NCBI RefSeq assembly: GCF_004011885.1
Contig: NZ_SBEF01000021.1
Coordinates: 1 to 57,923, forward strand
Length of the DNA: 57,923 nucleotides
Reading direction: 5' to 3'
Source of the DNA: Serratia microhaemolytica
GTDB lineage: Bacteria > Pseudomonadota > Gammaproteobacteria > Enterobacterales > Enterobacteriaceae
Shown here: piece by piece, positions 1-9,859 of the stretch
Position numbering within the stretch: position 1 is the stretch's first letter
Layout of the letters: each line of letters opens with the position of its first letter
Translations under genes and position numbers: made by a program
The notes under the pieces: model-generated
What the model saw: only the letters and a program-made list of their open reading frames with translations
What the model was told of the DNA's origin: nothing
The model's database searches: none

Positions 1-166
1 TCCATTGGCACCCTGTGCGCAGAACGAAGAAAATGGCGTTCATGGCGGCACGATTATCGACACGTTTGCGATGCGTTCCCAACGGATGCTGAGTTTTATG
101 CTCCGGGATCAGTGGTGCCATCTTTTCTCACAGTTCATCGCTAATCTGCCACTTGCTATTTGCCAT
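1..166 (-). pseudogene. IS5-type transposase, N-terminal fragment with in-frame stop
   Basis: Reading the minus strand from the ATG at 166 gives MANSKWQISDEL, a stop (TGA at 130-128), then EKMAPLIPEHKTQHPLGTH and on to a ..FFVLRTGCQW segment that runs off the window edge. This is the start of the DDE transposases of the IS5-like group with an N-terminal DUF4096-type domain, in which the stop position is normally Trp, so TGG appears to have mutated to TGA. The element continues beyond base 1. The AT-rich stretch from 167 to about 240 probably contains the IS end, but I could not define its inverted repeat. An overlapping plus-strand ORF is only a shadow of it. Confidence 0.75.
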
Positions 167-403
167 AATTCACCCTCAGAAATGGTCATGATGTATTATA
201 CAGCAACTCCTATTGAGATGGGATCTAAGTGATCTACTATTCCGCGCAGCTATTTAGCTAACTTTCGTGGTGAGATGGCCATCAGGAAAAGTGATAGCCA
301 TATAAAATTATATGAATGGTAATTTTATAATATCAATGAAATAATCATCCAAATCAAAGATTGTGTAGTTAAAGTAAAACATCTTAATTTAAGGATAATT
401 ATT

Positions 404-1357
404 ATGAATAACAGTTATTCAAAAGGTTTAATTTTATGCTTATTAGCAACACTTTCTTGGGGGGCTATGTTCCCTATCATGACCGATGCATTGCAGTATA
501 TTGACCCATTTAATTTTACCACCATACGCTATGGCATTGCAGGGTTGGTATTCGCACTTATTCTGCTCCGAATAGAGGGTAAAAAAGGGTTTGATTTGGG
601 AGGTGAACGTTGGGGTTTAGCTTGGTTGTTTGGGACTTTCGGGTTTGCCGGTTTTGGATTTTTGGTTTTTCTAGGGCAGCATATGGCTGGCCCTTCTGGC
701 GCTCTAACCGCATCAATCATGATGGCCACAATGCCGATGTTGGGCTTGTTAACAATATGGCTCTTGAAAAAGAACCGTCCACACGCCAGCACATTTGGAT
801 TCATTCTGATGTCATTCTCCGGTGTATTACTGGTGATCACCAATGGTAATGCCGCAGCGGTTATCAACTCCCCATCAAATTTGGTCGCAAACCTACTTTT
901 GATTTCTGGGGCATTATGCTGGGTATTATACACTGTTGGTGCAAGCTACTTCCCTCACTGGAGTCCCGTACGTTACACGACAATCACAACATTATTGGGT
1001 ATGATCAGTGTTATCACTATCGATGTGGTTCTAGTAACCACAGGTTATATCGCTGCACCGAATATTTCAACAGTAGTGATTGTAACGCCTCACTTGATGT
1101 ACTTGGCTTTAATCGCTGGTCTGATGGCCGTTCTTTGTTGGAATGCAGGTAACAAGATCATCACACCAACTAACGGTGTGCTCTTTATGGATGTAGTGCC
1201 GGTAACCGCTTTTATCATATCAGCGTTGAGTGGAGTGGTACCGACACCTACTCAGTTGATGGGGGCAGCTATTACGGCAGTAGCGCTCATTCTAAACAAC
1301 CTGAACCAGCGGAAACTGCTACAAGCTAAACTATCAATGGTGACTGGCCGGAACTGA
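404..1357 (+). CDS. EamA/DMT-superfamily inner-membrane transporter
   Basis: A 317-residue, very hydrophobic protein with about ten predicted membrane helices. The N-terminal pattern (LATLSWGAMFPIMTDALQY) and the two-fold repeat of five helices are typical of EamA-domain drug/metabolite exporters. A plausible Shine-Dalgarno AAGGA lies 9 bases before the ATG. The gene ends 2 bases from the convergent LysR gene, so the pair may be a regulator and its target exporter, although divergent orientation is more usual for that arrangement. The substrate cannot be inferred. The pair sits between two transposase remnants, next to the end of the ECA operon where E. coli has yifK and tRNA genes, so it looks like an acquired accessory module. 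Confidence 0.85.
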   Translation: MNNSYSKGLILCLLATLSWGAMFPIMTDALQYIDPFNFTTIRYGIAGLVFALILLRIEGKKGFDLGGERWGLAWLFGTFGFAGFGFLVFLGQHMAGPSGALTASIMMATMPMLGLLTIWLLKKNRPHASTFGFILMSFSGVLLVITNGNAAAVINSPSNLVANLLLISGALCWVLYTVGASYFPHWSPVRYTTITTLLGMISVITIDVVLVTTGYIAAPNISTVVIVTPHLMYLALIAGLMAVLCWNAGNKIITPTNGVLFMDVVPVTAFIISALSGVVPTPTQLMGAAITAVALILNNLNQRKLLQAKLSMVTGRN

Positions 1358-1359
1358 TC

Positions 1360-2235
1360 CTACATCTTCTTCCAGAGAGTCTTCACCGATTCAATCAACG
1401 TCCTAATCACCTGTGAGGACTCTCTGTCCCTGGACCATATGAAACAAAGCTGGCTCACCGTTTTTGCTTTGGGCCAAATATATATTTTTTCACAATCTTG
1501 TGCAGGTAAAGCGATATCTTCGCGCATCAACGTTAATCCCATTTCAAGATAGACAAGCTCGGTGAGTGTTTTCTCTTGGTCAACAACCATGGATGGGGTA
1601 AATACCGCGTTATTACGTTCAAAGAATTCTCGCGTGATGGTTGAGAAAGAGCATTTTTCTGGAGTTGCTATCCAGGGAAATGTCTGGATATCTTCCCATT
1701 CTGCTGATTGAATTTTACTGCGCCACGTCCATGGTCCAACAATACAAAGAGTAATTGGAGAAAGGACTATCATTCCCAAGTGCTTATTATGGATATCACC
1801 GATCACAAACCCTGCATCCATTTCTCCACTCACAACGGCGTCAATGATATACCCAGATATATTTTGGCTAATATTCAAATTCACATTTTGATGACGCTGA
1901 CGAAATTCAGACAAAACGCCTGGTAAGTTGAGTATTATGGGAACGGAAATAGTCCCTAGCTTGCAAGTTCCAACTTCATTTATAGCACGTGCTTTTTGCA
2001 CAAATTTGCTGGCTGCAGCCAGTGCTATTCGCGCTTCGTCCCGCATAACAATACCTGTAGGTGTCAGTTCCATTCCTCTGGGTGTTCTATTAAACAGGCG
2101 AACCTTAAACTCGCTTTCAAGTGATTTTATGTGAGCACTTACTGCTGGCTGGCTGAGAAAAAGTAGACCGGCGGCCCGAGTCAGACTTGACGTCTCTGCC
2201 ACCGTAACGAAAGTCTTTAACTGGTTAAGATCCAT
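1360..2235 (-). CDS. LysR-family transcriptional regulator
   Basis: 291 residues from the ATG at 2235, the usual LysR length. The N-terminus (MDLNQLKTFVTVAETSSLT..) followed by AAGLLFLSQPAVSAHIKSLE is the classic LysR winged helix-turn-helix, and the remainder is a periplasmic-binding-like effector domain. The open frame extends 27 codons further upstream, but that stretch has no LysR similarity, and a purine-rich Shine-Dalgarno (AGAAGGGG) precedes the chosen ATG. It is convergent with the EamA transporter at 404-1357 and may control it or a gene outside the window. Effector and target are unknown. Confidence 0.88.
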   Translation of the reverse strand: MDLNQLKTFVTVAETSSLTRAAGLLFLSQPAVSAHIKSLESEFKVRLFNRTPRGMELTPTGIVMRDEARIALAAASKFVQKARAINEVGTCKLGTISVPIILNLPGVLSEFRQRHQNVNLNISQNISGYIIDAVVSGEMDAGFVIGDIHNKHLGMIVLSPITLCIVGPWTWRSKIQSAEWEDIQTFPWIATPEKCSFSTITREFFERNNAVFTPSMVVDQEKTLTELVYLEMGLTLMREDIALPAQDCEKIYIWPKAKTVSQLCFIWSRDRESSQVIRTLIESVKTLWKKM

Positions 2236-2452
2236 GTAGGTAATTTCCCCTTCTAGGCAGAGTAGAATCAGGTATGCAAAGCTAGGCTGCCCCCCTAGTT
2301 TTGCAAATACTACCATTTTTTAGAATCAATGAGATAACTCAAGCCAAGATTCCGAGATCACTGACAGTGCAGTAGATCTCCACATGTCAACGCCCACTAA
2401 CCAGTTCCCTAGCAAACTAGCAGCAACAGCCTGTCCAAGATCCAATAACACA

Positions 2453-2620
2453 TTAAAGAAGGACAACATTCCGCACCCAATGAAGCTGATTTTCTATACC
2501 CCAATGTTGCCGGATGGCTCGCGCTGCCACTTCTGCATTCAAAGATAACGCGCTGACATACCAGCGGGAGTCTCGGTGAATATCACCCGGGTTTCCTCGC
2601 TGTCCGCCCATTCAAGCTGT
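2453..2620 (-). pseudogene. ISAs1-family transposase remnant
   Basis: Within the 416-bp gap between the LysR gene and wecG, the minus strand translates to ..RWYVSALSLNAEVAARAI followed by RQHWGIENQLHWV, ending at a stop at 2455-2453. The motif A-I-R-x-H-W-G-I-E-N-x-L-H-W-V is the hallmark of the C-terminal part of ISAs1-family (H-repeat) transposases. The usual continuation (LDVxFxED) is lost, the fragment is short and no start is present, so it is a decayed relic. I see no gene in the rest of this gap. Confidence 0.7.
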
Positions 2621-2651
2621 CATCGTTAATAGCACACTACCTGATTGGCGC

Positions 2652-3392
2652 TTATAACTGACCGCGATAGTAGTAGCCAAGGAATTTTAACAGCTTCAGT
2701 TGACGCCGCAGTCGGCTAGGTTGGCTGAGCAAGCGATACAACCACTCAAGCCCCAGATTTTGCCATACTTTCGGCGCACGTTTGACCCGCCCAGTGAAGA
2801 CATCATAAGTTCCCCCTACTCCCATATAAAGCGCGTCCGGATGATGCTGTAAGCAATCACGGATCAACATCTCCTGCTTCGGTGATCCCATTGCTACGCT
2901 GACCAGCGTAGCGCCACTGGCACGCACTCGCTCAAACAGTTCAGGGTAATGTTCCGCTGCCAAATAACCATGTTGGCTGCCAACAATATTCACATGCCAC
3001 TGTTGGCGTAATTTCTGCTCCGTCTCCGCCAGCACTTCAGCTTTGCCACCGATTAAGAATAACGGCGTACCTTGCTGCCCAGCACGCTGCATCATGGCGT
3101 GCCACAGATCGACGCCAGCAATGCGTGCCACTTCCGCATCAGGATATTTACGGCGTATCGCACGTACCACGCTGATACCATCGGCATATTTGTATTGTGC
3201 CGCATCAAGTAGCGTTCGCAGTTCAGCATCCTGTTCAGCGTTGATCACCTTTTCGGCATTCATCGCTACCAAAGCGCCCACTTTGGGTTGTTCGGCAGCA
3301 AACAGGAAATCGAGGCATTGTGCCATGTCGCGAAATCCCCACAGTGTAAAATCCCGCACACGGTATTGCGGGATGGAGTCGGTCTGTTTCAT
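2652..3392 (-). CDS. wecG: UDP-N-acetyl-D-mannosaminuronic acid transferase
   Basis: 246 residues from the ATG at 3392, equal to E. coli WecG. It transfers ManNAcA from UDP-ManNAcA to undecaprenyl-PP-GlcNAc, giving ECA lipid II at the cytoplasmic face of the inner membrane. It is a WecG/TagA/CpsF-family glycosyltransferase with the conserved segments [17 protein letters not shown] (near residue 75), GSPKQE and [13 protein letters not shown]. The stop of wzyE overlaps this ATG as TGATG, which argues for translational coupling and for this start over a GTG two codons upstream. It is the last gene of the ECA operon. Confidence 0.95.
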   Translation of the reverse strand: MKQTDSIPQYRVRDFTLWGFRDMAQCLDFLFAAEQPKVGALVAMNAEKVINAEQDAELRTLLDAAQYKYADGISVVRAIRRKYPDAEVARIAGVDLWHAMMQRAGQQGTPLFLIGGKAEVLAETEQKLRQQWHVNIVGSQHGYLAAEHYPELFERVRASGATLVSVAMGSPKQEMLIRDCLQHHPDALYMGVGGTYDVFTGRVKRAPKVWQNLGLEWLYRLLSQPSRLRRQLKLLKFLGYYYRGQL

Positions 3393-4771
3393 CAGCACAG
3401 CCTGTCGTTGGTTAGAGAATCGGTTATCAGATGGTTAGCATCAGCGCTCGAGCGTGCTCGGATCAAACCTGCGCTCAGCAGTAGCCAGTAGAGTAATTTT
3501 GTCACCAGCAGAGCACCAGCAAAGATCAGGGTGAAAAACAGTATGCGCGAGAAAAAGGCATCCAATCCCTCCCTTACCAGCACAATCAGATAGAATATCG
3601 AGCTAAAACAGAAACTCTGTAGTGCGGCTGCTTTATAGCGGTTGCGCTCTTGTTTAGCGCACGCATATACCCAATCAAACCATTTGATGATCAAGCCAAC
3701 CGCGATCGCACCAAGCGGGATAAAGACGATGCCGCCCATCACCAGCAGCGAGCCGATCAGCGTCGGTGAGATAGCTAATCCAGCGTGATAGTCGAGCACT
3801 TGCCAAGTGAAGTAGTTGGCCGTGTTGAGGATCTGATCCGGGCGCTCAGGCCATAGACTGCTGGGAATGAACACGTAAAAGTCACGGATAATGGGTGCCA
3901 GTCCCTGAAACTCTATATTTTGATAGTGTTGCAGCAGTAACGCTAAATTTTCCCAGGGCGAGAAGGTGTCACGGGTGAGATAGAGGAAGGTGTAAAACGC
4001 TTCTGCGCCAGTGACCTCAAGGTTGTAGCGTTTAAGTGCCAGCCAGAACATCGCCAACATTGCCAGTAGCCCCGCCAGTGCCAGTATCCGCAGTGAGATC
4101 CAGCCACGCAGCAGGCCAATAAACAGGAACAGGGCGAAGGCAATCATGATGTTGGCACGTGTGCCGCCGACAATGATGTAGGTCAGAATACCGAAGCCGA
4201 CCGTGGTGAGCAAAAACTGCAACCAGGCGCGCCGATCCGGTTTCATAAAGTAGAGCAGCAGCATTGCCGGAATAAAAAAGTAAAAAAAGCGCTTTAACGC
4301 TACCGCCGTAACTTGCCTGGAAAAGATCTGGCTATAGCTGCTCAGTTTGAACAGTAGCAGGCCATTCTGCATAAAGAATAGGCTGACGCTACCCAGTGCG
4401 ATCAGCGCCAATAACATCCACAGCAGATGCGCTTCTACCCGGCTGAGGGTAAATAGTGCGCTGTTTGGCTGCCATGTTGTCAGGCGGTGACTAAAGCGCG
4501 TGCGGTAACTTAATGCATAGATCGCGTAGAACGCCGTAGCGGCCAGCGAGGCATAGAGCAGGAATTCGAACGGCACCGTGACGACATCAAACTGCAGTAT
4601 CAGCAGGCCGGTAAACGGCAAGCCGAAATAGAATGTCAGCAGGTACAGCAGGGAAAATAAGATATTAAAATTAAATCGATAGCGCTGGATATCTCGATAA
4701 GTGAGTAGCCCGACCAGTAACAGGCCAGCCAGGTAGACCAGCAGTAAGCCAGCAAACTGAGTCAGCGTCAT
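3392..4771 (-). CDS. wzyE: ECA polysaccharide polymerase WzyE
   Basis: 459 residues, polytopic membrane protein with at least ten hydrophobic segments. It polymerises ECA trisaccharide repeat units on the periplasmic side of the inner membrane. Long stretches match the family, including [35 protein letters not shown] and [20 protein letters not shown]. It overlaps wecF by 4 bases at its start and wecG by one TGATG at its end, so it is translated in a tightly coupled block. Confidence 0.95.
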   Translation of the reverse strand: MTLTQFAGLLLVYLAGLLLVGLLTYRDIQRYRFNFNILFSLLYLLTFYFGLPFTGLLILQFDVVTVPFEFLLYASLAATAFYAIYALSYRTRFSHRLTTWQPNSALFTLSRVEAHLLWMLLALIALGSVSLFFMQNGLLLFKLSSYSQIFSRQVTAVALKRFFYFFIPAMLLLYFMKPDRRAWLQFLLTTVGFGILTYIIVGGTRANIMIAFALFLFIGLLRGWISLRILALAGLLAMLAMFWLALKRYNLEVTGAEAFYTFLYLTRDTFSPWENLALLLQHYQNIEFQGLAPIIRDFYVFIPSSLWPERPDQILNTANYFTWQVLDYHAGLAISPTLIGSLLVMGGIVFIPLGAIAVGLIIKWFDWVYACAKQERNRYKAAALQSFCFSSIFYLIVLVREGLDAFFSRILFFTLIFAGALLVTKLLYWLLLSAGLIRARSSADANHLITDSLTNDRLC

Positions 4772-5844
4772 GCCTCCTCCTGCTGAGTTAACGCTTGCCG
4801 CCAGCCCTGTAGATAGTTGGGGTGGAAAAAGGCAATCCGGCTGAAATCCACTGTTGCCAATTGACGTTGTGCCTGAGCAACCGCAGCAAGATCAAGTGGC
4901 TGATCCTGAAATAGTACCGGTAACTGTTGTTCGGCCAAATCCTGCCAAAATGGGTTATTGCGACTGAGCACAAACGGAATAGCAAACTGGATCAGTAGGC
5001 AGAGTGTACCGATACCCTGTTGGCGCTGGAAAATAAAATAGCCGAGATCACAGCCGCGTAATAACGCCAGGTAGTCACTGAAGGCCAACTGCTGCGTCAG
5101 CAGTTGCCATTGTTGCTCAGGGAATAGCGCCAGCGCTGTGCTGCGCACCTGTTGAATGTAATCGGCATTATTGGCTGGGTAGCCCATTGGGATAATCAGC
5201 CGTACATTTTGTCCAAACTGCCGCTGGATCGCGTGCAGCGCCTGAAGATGGCAGTTGCTGCGATCGCCCGAATTACCGACCAGGATCGTCAATGGCGCGC
5301 TGACATCAGTGCTTTTCTCAGCTTTTAGTGTCAGATCCATCCGGGTAGGAAAATAGAGCAGTGAGGTCGCTACGTTTTGATAGCGCTGTTGGTAGTAATT
5401 GAGATCACCACGGGTAGCAAAAACATGGCCAATTCGCCGCTGTGCCAGACGACGTAGCCGGTAAAATAGCCGAAACTTCCAGCCGTCGCCACTCTCATAC
5501 AGATCCGCGCCCCACACATGCCAGCTCACCTGCTGTGGTTTGATCGCACCAGTCAGCAATGCCAGCCAAAGCCAGGGATTAAACTGTCCATGCCAGAAAA
5601 ACTGTTGCTTGCGGTCGGCACGCGCACGCCTAGCCACTGCCGAGGCCAGGCGCTTTTTATCACTGAAAAGCTCAATATGCAGTTGTGGAAACTCGGCTAA
5701 TAGCGCGCTCTGCTGGCTCACCACCATAAATTGGCTGATGCGCTCCGCCGGTAACTGTGTCGCCAACACATCGTTAAAGAAACGCAACAGCGTTTGGTTA
5801 TGATGAGGGATATCGGCTGTCAATACGTGGATCAATCTGCTCAT
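4768..5844 (-). CDS. wecF: TDP-Fuc4NAc:lipid II Fuc4NAc transferase
   Basis: 358 residues (E. coli 359). It adds Fuc4NAc from dTDP-Fuc4NAc to ECA lipid II to complete lipid III (glycosyltransferase family 56). Recognisable segments are [20 protein letters not shown] at the N-terminus, [38 protein letters not shown] and [20 protein letters not shown]. It overlaps wzxE and wzyE by 4 bases on each side. Its donor sugar requires a dTDP-glucose 4,6-dehydratase, whose usual gene (rffG) is missing from this locus. Confidence 0.95.
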   Translation of the reverse strand: MSRLIHVLTADIPHHNQTLLRFFNDVLATQLPAERISQFMVVSQQSALLAEFPQLHIELFSDKKRLASAVARRARADRKQQFFWHGQFNPWLWLALLTGAIKPQQVSWHVWGADLYESGDGWKFRLFYRLRRLAQRRIGHVFATRGDLNYYQQRYQNVATSLLYFPTRMDLTLKAEKSTDVSAPLTILVGNSGDRSNCHLQALHAIQRQFGQNVRLIIPMGYPANNADYIQQVRSTALALFPEQQWQLLTQQLAFSDYLALLRGCDLGYFIFQRQQGIGTLCLLIQFAIPFVLSRNNPFWQDLAEQQLPVLFQDQPLDLAAVAQAQRQLATVDFSRIAFFHPNYLQGWRQALTQQEEA

Positions 5845-7091
5845 GCTCGCCTACGATAAACAATAAATGCACTGGCACAGAGGATAAAGTGAACAAGGTA
5901 AGTCGCCATATAGGCTTGCGCGGCTCCCAGTGCGCCATGTTGCGGGATCAACCAGTATGAGAACAGCAGCAGCAAGCTAAACTGGCTGATTTCAATCAGC
6001 AGGTAAAAACGCAGTGCCGCTTTGGCGATCACCAAGTAACCGAAGACATAGCCACTGATCTTCAGTACATCACCGAGGAGTTGCCAGGCAAACAGGTCTC
6101 GCATTGTCTGGAATTGTGACGAAAACAGTAGCCAAATGGCGAAATCACGCAGTAGCCAGATAATAAAACTAACCACCAGCAGCAGGGGTAATACAAACTT
6201 CAGCGTGCGTGTGATCTCTTGCACAATGGCGGTTTTCTGCTGCAAGCGCGCGAGTGTCGGCAGCAGGTAAACCGTGAAAGAGGCGGTGATAAACTGTAAA
6301 TAGGCATCGGAGATACTGCTCACGCCTTGCCAGATCCCGACCTGTTGCCAGCCGTAGTGTGTCGCCAGCAGATGACGCATCATCACATAGGCTAGTGGCA
6401 GCGTGGTGGCGGTGATCAGTGCCATTAGGGTGAATTTGGCAAAATGGCGTGCTTGCTGAGGGTGCCAACACGGTAACAGCAGAGATAGCGCTCTGCGCCG
6501 GCGCAACCACAACAGCACGATAGCGGGCAGCAGCATCACTGCTGGTACTAGCGCTAAGCCAATCAATGCGCCGGAGTAGTCACCCAGTTTGACACTGAGC
6601 ATAAACGCCGCGACGCCAAGCAGGCTACCGAGGATCACCGAAATGGCATTCGCCGCCGCGTCACGGTAGCCTTTCAGTACTGCGAGCAACAGGTTGGCAT
6701 AAGCAATCGCCAATTGGATAAATGCCAGTACACGCACCACTGGTGTGTAGTCGCTGCTGGCAAACAGCGCATGGCTGATCGGTTCTGCTGCAATGACCAG
6801 CAACAGCGCCAGCAGAGTTGAACAAGCGATAACCAGGGTGGTTGCGGTACCAAGCGCCTGCTGTAACTGCTTTGGCTGCTGCTGATAACGTGCCACGCTC
6901 TGAGTGACGCCGTTAAAAATACCGGCACCCGATATTACGCCGAGTACCGTGATCAACTGGCGGAAATTACCCGCTAGCCCAACCCCACTGGGGCCAAATG
7001 CCAGTGCGATAATTTTTATCACCAGCAGGCCGACAGCAATTTTTATCAGCGTGGAGCCTGCCGTCCACAACGATGCTTTCGCCAATGACAT
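5841..7091 (-). CDS. wzxE: ECA lipid III flippase WzxE
   Basis: 416 residues, MATE/MOP-type polysaccharide flippase with about twelve membrane segments. It moves undecaprenyl-PP-linked ECA trisaccharide across the inner membrane. The N-terminus ([19 protein letters not shown]) and the [20 protein letters not shown] segment near residue 33 match WzxE. Its ATG overlaps the stop of wecE (TGATG at 7091) and its end overlaps wecF by 4 bases. Confidence 0.95.
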   Translation of the reverse strand: MSLAKASLWTAGSTLIKIAVGLLVIKIIALAFGPSGVGLAGNFRQLITVLGVISGAGIFNGVTQSVARYQQQPKQLQQALGTATTLVIACSTLLALLLVIAAEPISHALFASSDYTPVVRVLAFIQLAIAYANLLLAVLKGYRDAAANAISVILGSLLGVAAFMLSVKLGDYSGALIGLALVPAVMLLPAIVLLWLRRRRALSLLLPCWHPQQARHFAKFTLMALITATTLPLAYVMMRHLLATHYGWQQVGIWQGVSSISDAYLQFITASFTVYLLPTLARLQQKTAIVQEITRTLKFVLPLLLVVSFIIWLLRDFAIWLLFSSQFQTMRDLFAWQLLGDVLKISGYVFGYLVIAKAALRFYLLIEISQFSLLLLFSYWLIPQHGALGAAQAYMATYLVHFILCASAFIVYRRRA

Positions 7092-8221
7092 CAGGCAAAG
7101 AAACTCAAAATGGTGTTGATCACCGTGCGCTGGTTCACCTCTGACAGGTTATAAAACAGCGGTAAGCGCACCAACCGTTCACTCTCGCTGCTGGTGAAGC
7201 CGTCTTCGCCCGCCAAGCGGCCAAATGTTGCGCCTGCGGGGCAAGTATGCAGGGGTATGTAATGGAAAACAGACAGAATTTCCGCCTCTTTCAGGTAGGC
7301 AATAAAGGCGCTGCGCTGTTCGATATCGCGCAGTTTAAGGTAAAACATATGGGCATTTTGCTGGCAGTGCGCGGGGATCACCGGTAGGCTGACGCGCCCG
7401 GCGGCCGCCAGTGGTTTGAATGCCTGGTAATAGTTCTGCCACAACGCTAAGCGACGCTGATTGATCTGTTCTGCCACTTCCAGTTGTGCCCATAGGTAGG
7501 CCGCTTGCAGATCGGACATTAAATAGCTTGAGCCGATATCACGCCAGGTGTACTTATCCACCTGGCCACGGAAGAACTGGCTGCGATTGGTGCCCTTTTC
7601 GCGGATCACTTCCGCTCGCTCAATCAGTGCTGGATCGTTAATTAATGTCGCTCCGCCTTCACCACCGGCAGTGTAATTTTTGGTTTCATGGAAGCTAAAG
7701 CAGCCGATATGGCCGATGGTGCCTAATGCTTTACCTTTGTAGCTGGACATCACGCCCTGAGCGGCATCTTCGACCACAAACAGGTTATATTTTTTCGCCA
7801 GCGCCATGATGCTATCCATTTCACAAGCCACGCCCGCATAGTGTACCGGCACAATCGCACGGGTTTTCTCGGTGATCGCCGCTTCGATTTTGTTTTCGTC
7901 AATATTCATCGTGTCCGGTCGCAGATCGACAAATACCACCACCGCCCCACGCAGCACAAAAGCATTGGCTGTCGAGACAAAGGTGTAGCTTGGCATGATC
8001 ACCTCATCACCCGGTTGGATGTTGAGCAACATCGCCGCCATCTCCAGTGAGGCGGTACAGGAGGGAGTGAGCAGCACTTTATTACAGCCAAGACGCTGCT
8101 CTAGCCACTGTTGGCAACGGCGGGTAAAACCGCCATCTCCGCATAATTTGCCGCTGTTCATTGCGGCGTGTAGGTAATCCAGCTCGCTGCCGACCACCGG
8201 TGGGGCATTAAATGGGATCAT
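7091..8221 (-). CDS. wecE: dTDP-4-amino-4,6-dideoxygalactose transaminase
   Basis: 376 residues from the ATG at 8221 ([20 protein letters not shown]), matching E. coli WecE in length and start. A further nine upstream codons are open but not conserved. It is a PLP-dependent DegT/DnrJ/EryC1 aminotransferase that converts dTDP-4-keto-6-deoxyglucose to dTDP-4-amino-4,6-dideoxygalactose. The PLP lysine lies in SFHETKNYTAGGEGG near residue 181. The ATG lies 11 bases inside the 3' end of wecD. Its substrate is the product of RffG, which is not encoded here. Confidence 0.95.
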   Translation of the reverse strand: MIPFNAPPVVGSELDYLHAAMNSGKLCGDGGFTRRCQQWLEQRLGCNKVLLTPSCTASLEMAAMLLNIQPGDEVIMPSYTFVSTANAFVLRGAVVVFVDLRPDTMNIDENKIEAAITEKTRAIVPVHYAGVACEMDSIMALAKKYNLFVVEDAAQGVMSSYKGKALGTIGHIGCFSFHETKNYTAGGEGGATLINDPALIERAEVIREKGTNRSQFFRGQVDKYTWRDIGSSYLMSDLQAAYLWAQLEVAEQINQRRLALWQNYYQAFKPLAAAGRVSLPVIPAHCQQNAHMFYLKLRDIEQRSAFIAYLKEAEILSVFHYIPLHTCPAGATFGRLAGEDGFTSSESERLVRLPLFYNLSEVNQRTVINTILSFFA

Positions 8222-8960
8222 GTGAACCTCTATATAACCAGTATGCACTGTTGACCAAGCGGGCGCCGTGGCGCTGATACAGCCGTTGTGCTGCCGTGTT
8301 GCTCAGTTGTGTTGCGATATTGAGTCGGGCGATTTGGTGCTGTTGGCACCAGGCAATCGCTGCTGCCATCAGTTGTGAACCGATGCCCCGTTGCTGTTGT
8401 CCGTGGCAGACTGCCAGCAAGCCAATACGTGCGGTTTGCGCATCGATATGGCGCAGGCTGACAAACCCAGCTAGCTCACCGTTGGTTTGTTTAACTTGCA
8501 GACATTGATGATCAAAACTGCCCAAGACCGCTTTCTCCACCCAGGTGGCATAAAAACGGCCACTCGCTTCAGGCTGATACCAAGGGCTGCGGAAGCGGCT
8601 GATGCTGAACAGTGCCGATGCGGCCTGGCGTAGTGCCGCAATATCATTCGGCTGAGCAATCTGCACCGGCAACGTTGCCTGCATGGCTAATGTTGTCTGC
8701 ATGGCTAATGTTGTCTGCGGCTGCGGTGGAATCTGTAGGCTAAAATCGACTTCGGCTTCAGCCAGTCTAAAACCAAGCGCGGTGAGTGCATCCAGCCGTG
8801 CGGTGTCGCTGCTGGCAACTTTTGCTTGCACCAGCGCAAAGCGGTTTAGTCGCGTTTGATCCAGTGCTGGCGCATGTTGATCAAATTGCACGCGGCCACT
8901 GTGCAGTTGGAAAAAATCACTTTCCCAAGCCAGTGGCTCAATATTGGCGTGGACGAACAT
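8208..8960 (-). CDS. wecD: dTDP-fucosamine acetyltransferase
   Basis: 250 residues from the ATG at 8960 ([20 protein letters not shown]). It is a GNAT-fold acetyltransferase making dTDP-Fuc4NAc from acetyl-CoA. The acetyl-CoA loop is visible as [14 protein letters not shown] near residue 190. It overlaps the end of rffH by 23 bases. It is longer than E. coli WecD, partly because of a short T-x-A-M-Q-T repeat near residue 85 encoded by a perfect 18-bp tandem duplication (8683-8718), in the linker between the N-terminal region and the GNAT domain. The 25-codon upstream extension of the frame lies inside rffH and is not conserved. Confidence 0.92.
   Translation of the reverse strand: MFVHANIEPLAWESDFFQLHSGRVQFDQHAPALDQTRLNRFALVQAKVASSDTARLDALTALGFRLAEAEVDFSLQIPPQPQTTLAMQTTLAMQATLPVQIAQPNDIAALRQAASALFSISRFRSPWYQPEASGRFYATWVEKAVLGSFDHQCLQVKQTNGELAGFVSLRHIDAQTARIGLLAVCHGQQQRGIGSQLMAAAIAWCQQHQIARLNIATQLSNTAAQRLYQRHGARLVNSAYWLYRGSHDPI
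8683..8718. repeat. 18-bp perfect tandem duplication inside wecD
   Basis: ATGGCTAATGTTGTCTGC occurs twice back to back (8683-8700, 8701-8718), with a third degraded copy just before (about 8665-8682). The unit is a multiple of three, so copy-number change keeps the wecD frame and adds or removes six residues in an inter-domain linker. Confidence 0.95.
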
Positions 8961-9819
8961 GCAGTAGCTCCAGCAGGTAGTCACCATAAGCGGTTTTCGC
9001 CAGCATTGAGGCGGCATCACGTACCTGATCATCACTCAACCAGCCGTTACGCCAGGCGATCTCTTCCAAGCAGGCAATTTTGAACCCTTGCCGCTTCTCC
9101 ACCGTTTGCACAAAGGTGCTGGCCTCAATCAGGCTGTCGTGTGTGCCGGTATCCAGCCAGGCAAAACCGCGCCCCAGCAGTTCTACCCGTAACTGCCCCT
9201 GCTCAAGATAGCGTTGATTAATCGAGGTGATCTCCAACTCGCCGCGTGGTGAGGGTTTCACCTGGCGGGCAAAATCAACCACTTGGTGATCATAGAAATA
9301 GAGTCCGGTGACCGCCCAATTGGAGCGTGGTTGACGAGGTTTCTCCGCCAGCGAGATGGCTTGGAAATGATCGTCAAACTCGACCACGCCGAAACGCTCC
9401 GGATCCATCACTTGGTAACCAAATACCGTAGCGCCTTGTAACTGGTTGATCACGCTTTTCAGTTTCGGGCTAAAACCCTGACCAAAATAGATGTTGTCGC
9501 CCAGTACCAGGCAACAGGGTTGACCCGCAATAAAGCTTTCGCCGATCAAAAAGGCTTGCGCTAATCCTTCTGGGCGTGGCTGTTCGGCGTAGCAGAGTTT
9601 GATGCCAAACGCTTCACCGTTGCCCAGCAGGCGGCGAAATGAGGGCAGATCTTCTGGTGTTGAGATGATCAGCACCTCACGAATCCCCGCCAGCATCAGC
9701 ACCGAGAGCGGGTAGTAGATCATCGGTTTGTCGTAGATCGGCAGCAGATGCTTTGAGACACCACGCGTGATCGGATGTAAGCGGGTGCCGGAGCCTCCGG
9801 CCAGGATAATGCCTTTCAT
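8938..9819 (-). CDS. rffH: Glucose-1-phosphate thymidylyltransferase
   Basis: 293 residues, as in E. coli RffH/RmlA. It makes dTDP-glucose from glucose-1-phosphate and dTTP, the first step to dTDP-Fuc4NAc. The N-terminal nucleotide-binding motif [20 protein letters not shown] is intact, as are [13 protein letters not shown] and LGDNIYFG. A 40-bp gap separates it from wecC. In E. coli and relatives rffG lies exactly there, and no remnant of it is visible. Confidence 0.95.
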   Translation of the reverse strand: MKGIILAGGSGTRLHPITRGVSKHLLPIYDKPMIYYPLSVLMLAGIREVLIISTPEDLPSFRRLLGNGEAFGIKLCYAEQPRPEGLAQAFLIGESFIAGQPCCLVLGDNIYFGQGFSPKLKSVINQLQGATVFGYQVMDPERFGVVEFDDHFQAISLAEKPRQPRSNWAVTGLYFYDHQVVDFARQVKPSPRGELEITSINQRYLEQGQLRVELLGRGFAWLDTGTHDSLIEASTFVQTVEKRQGFKIACLEEIAWRNGWLSDDQVRDAASMLAKTAYGDYLLELLHVRPRQY

Positions 9820-9859
9820 GTTACCCCCGAAGTGGTCTGTTTAGCGCACCACTCACCAG

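Noticed and set aside
5-232. 75-residue plus-strand ORF at the window start
   Set aside because: It is the reverse complement of an IS5-type transposase N-terminus, which explains the sequence better.
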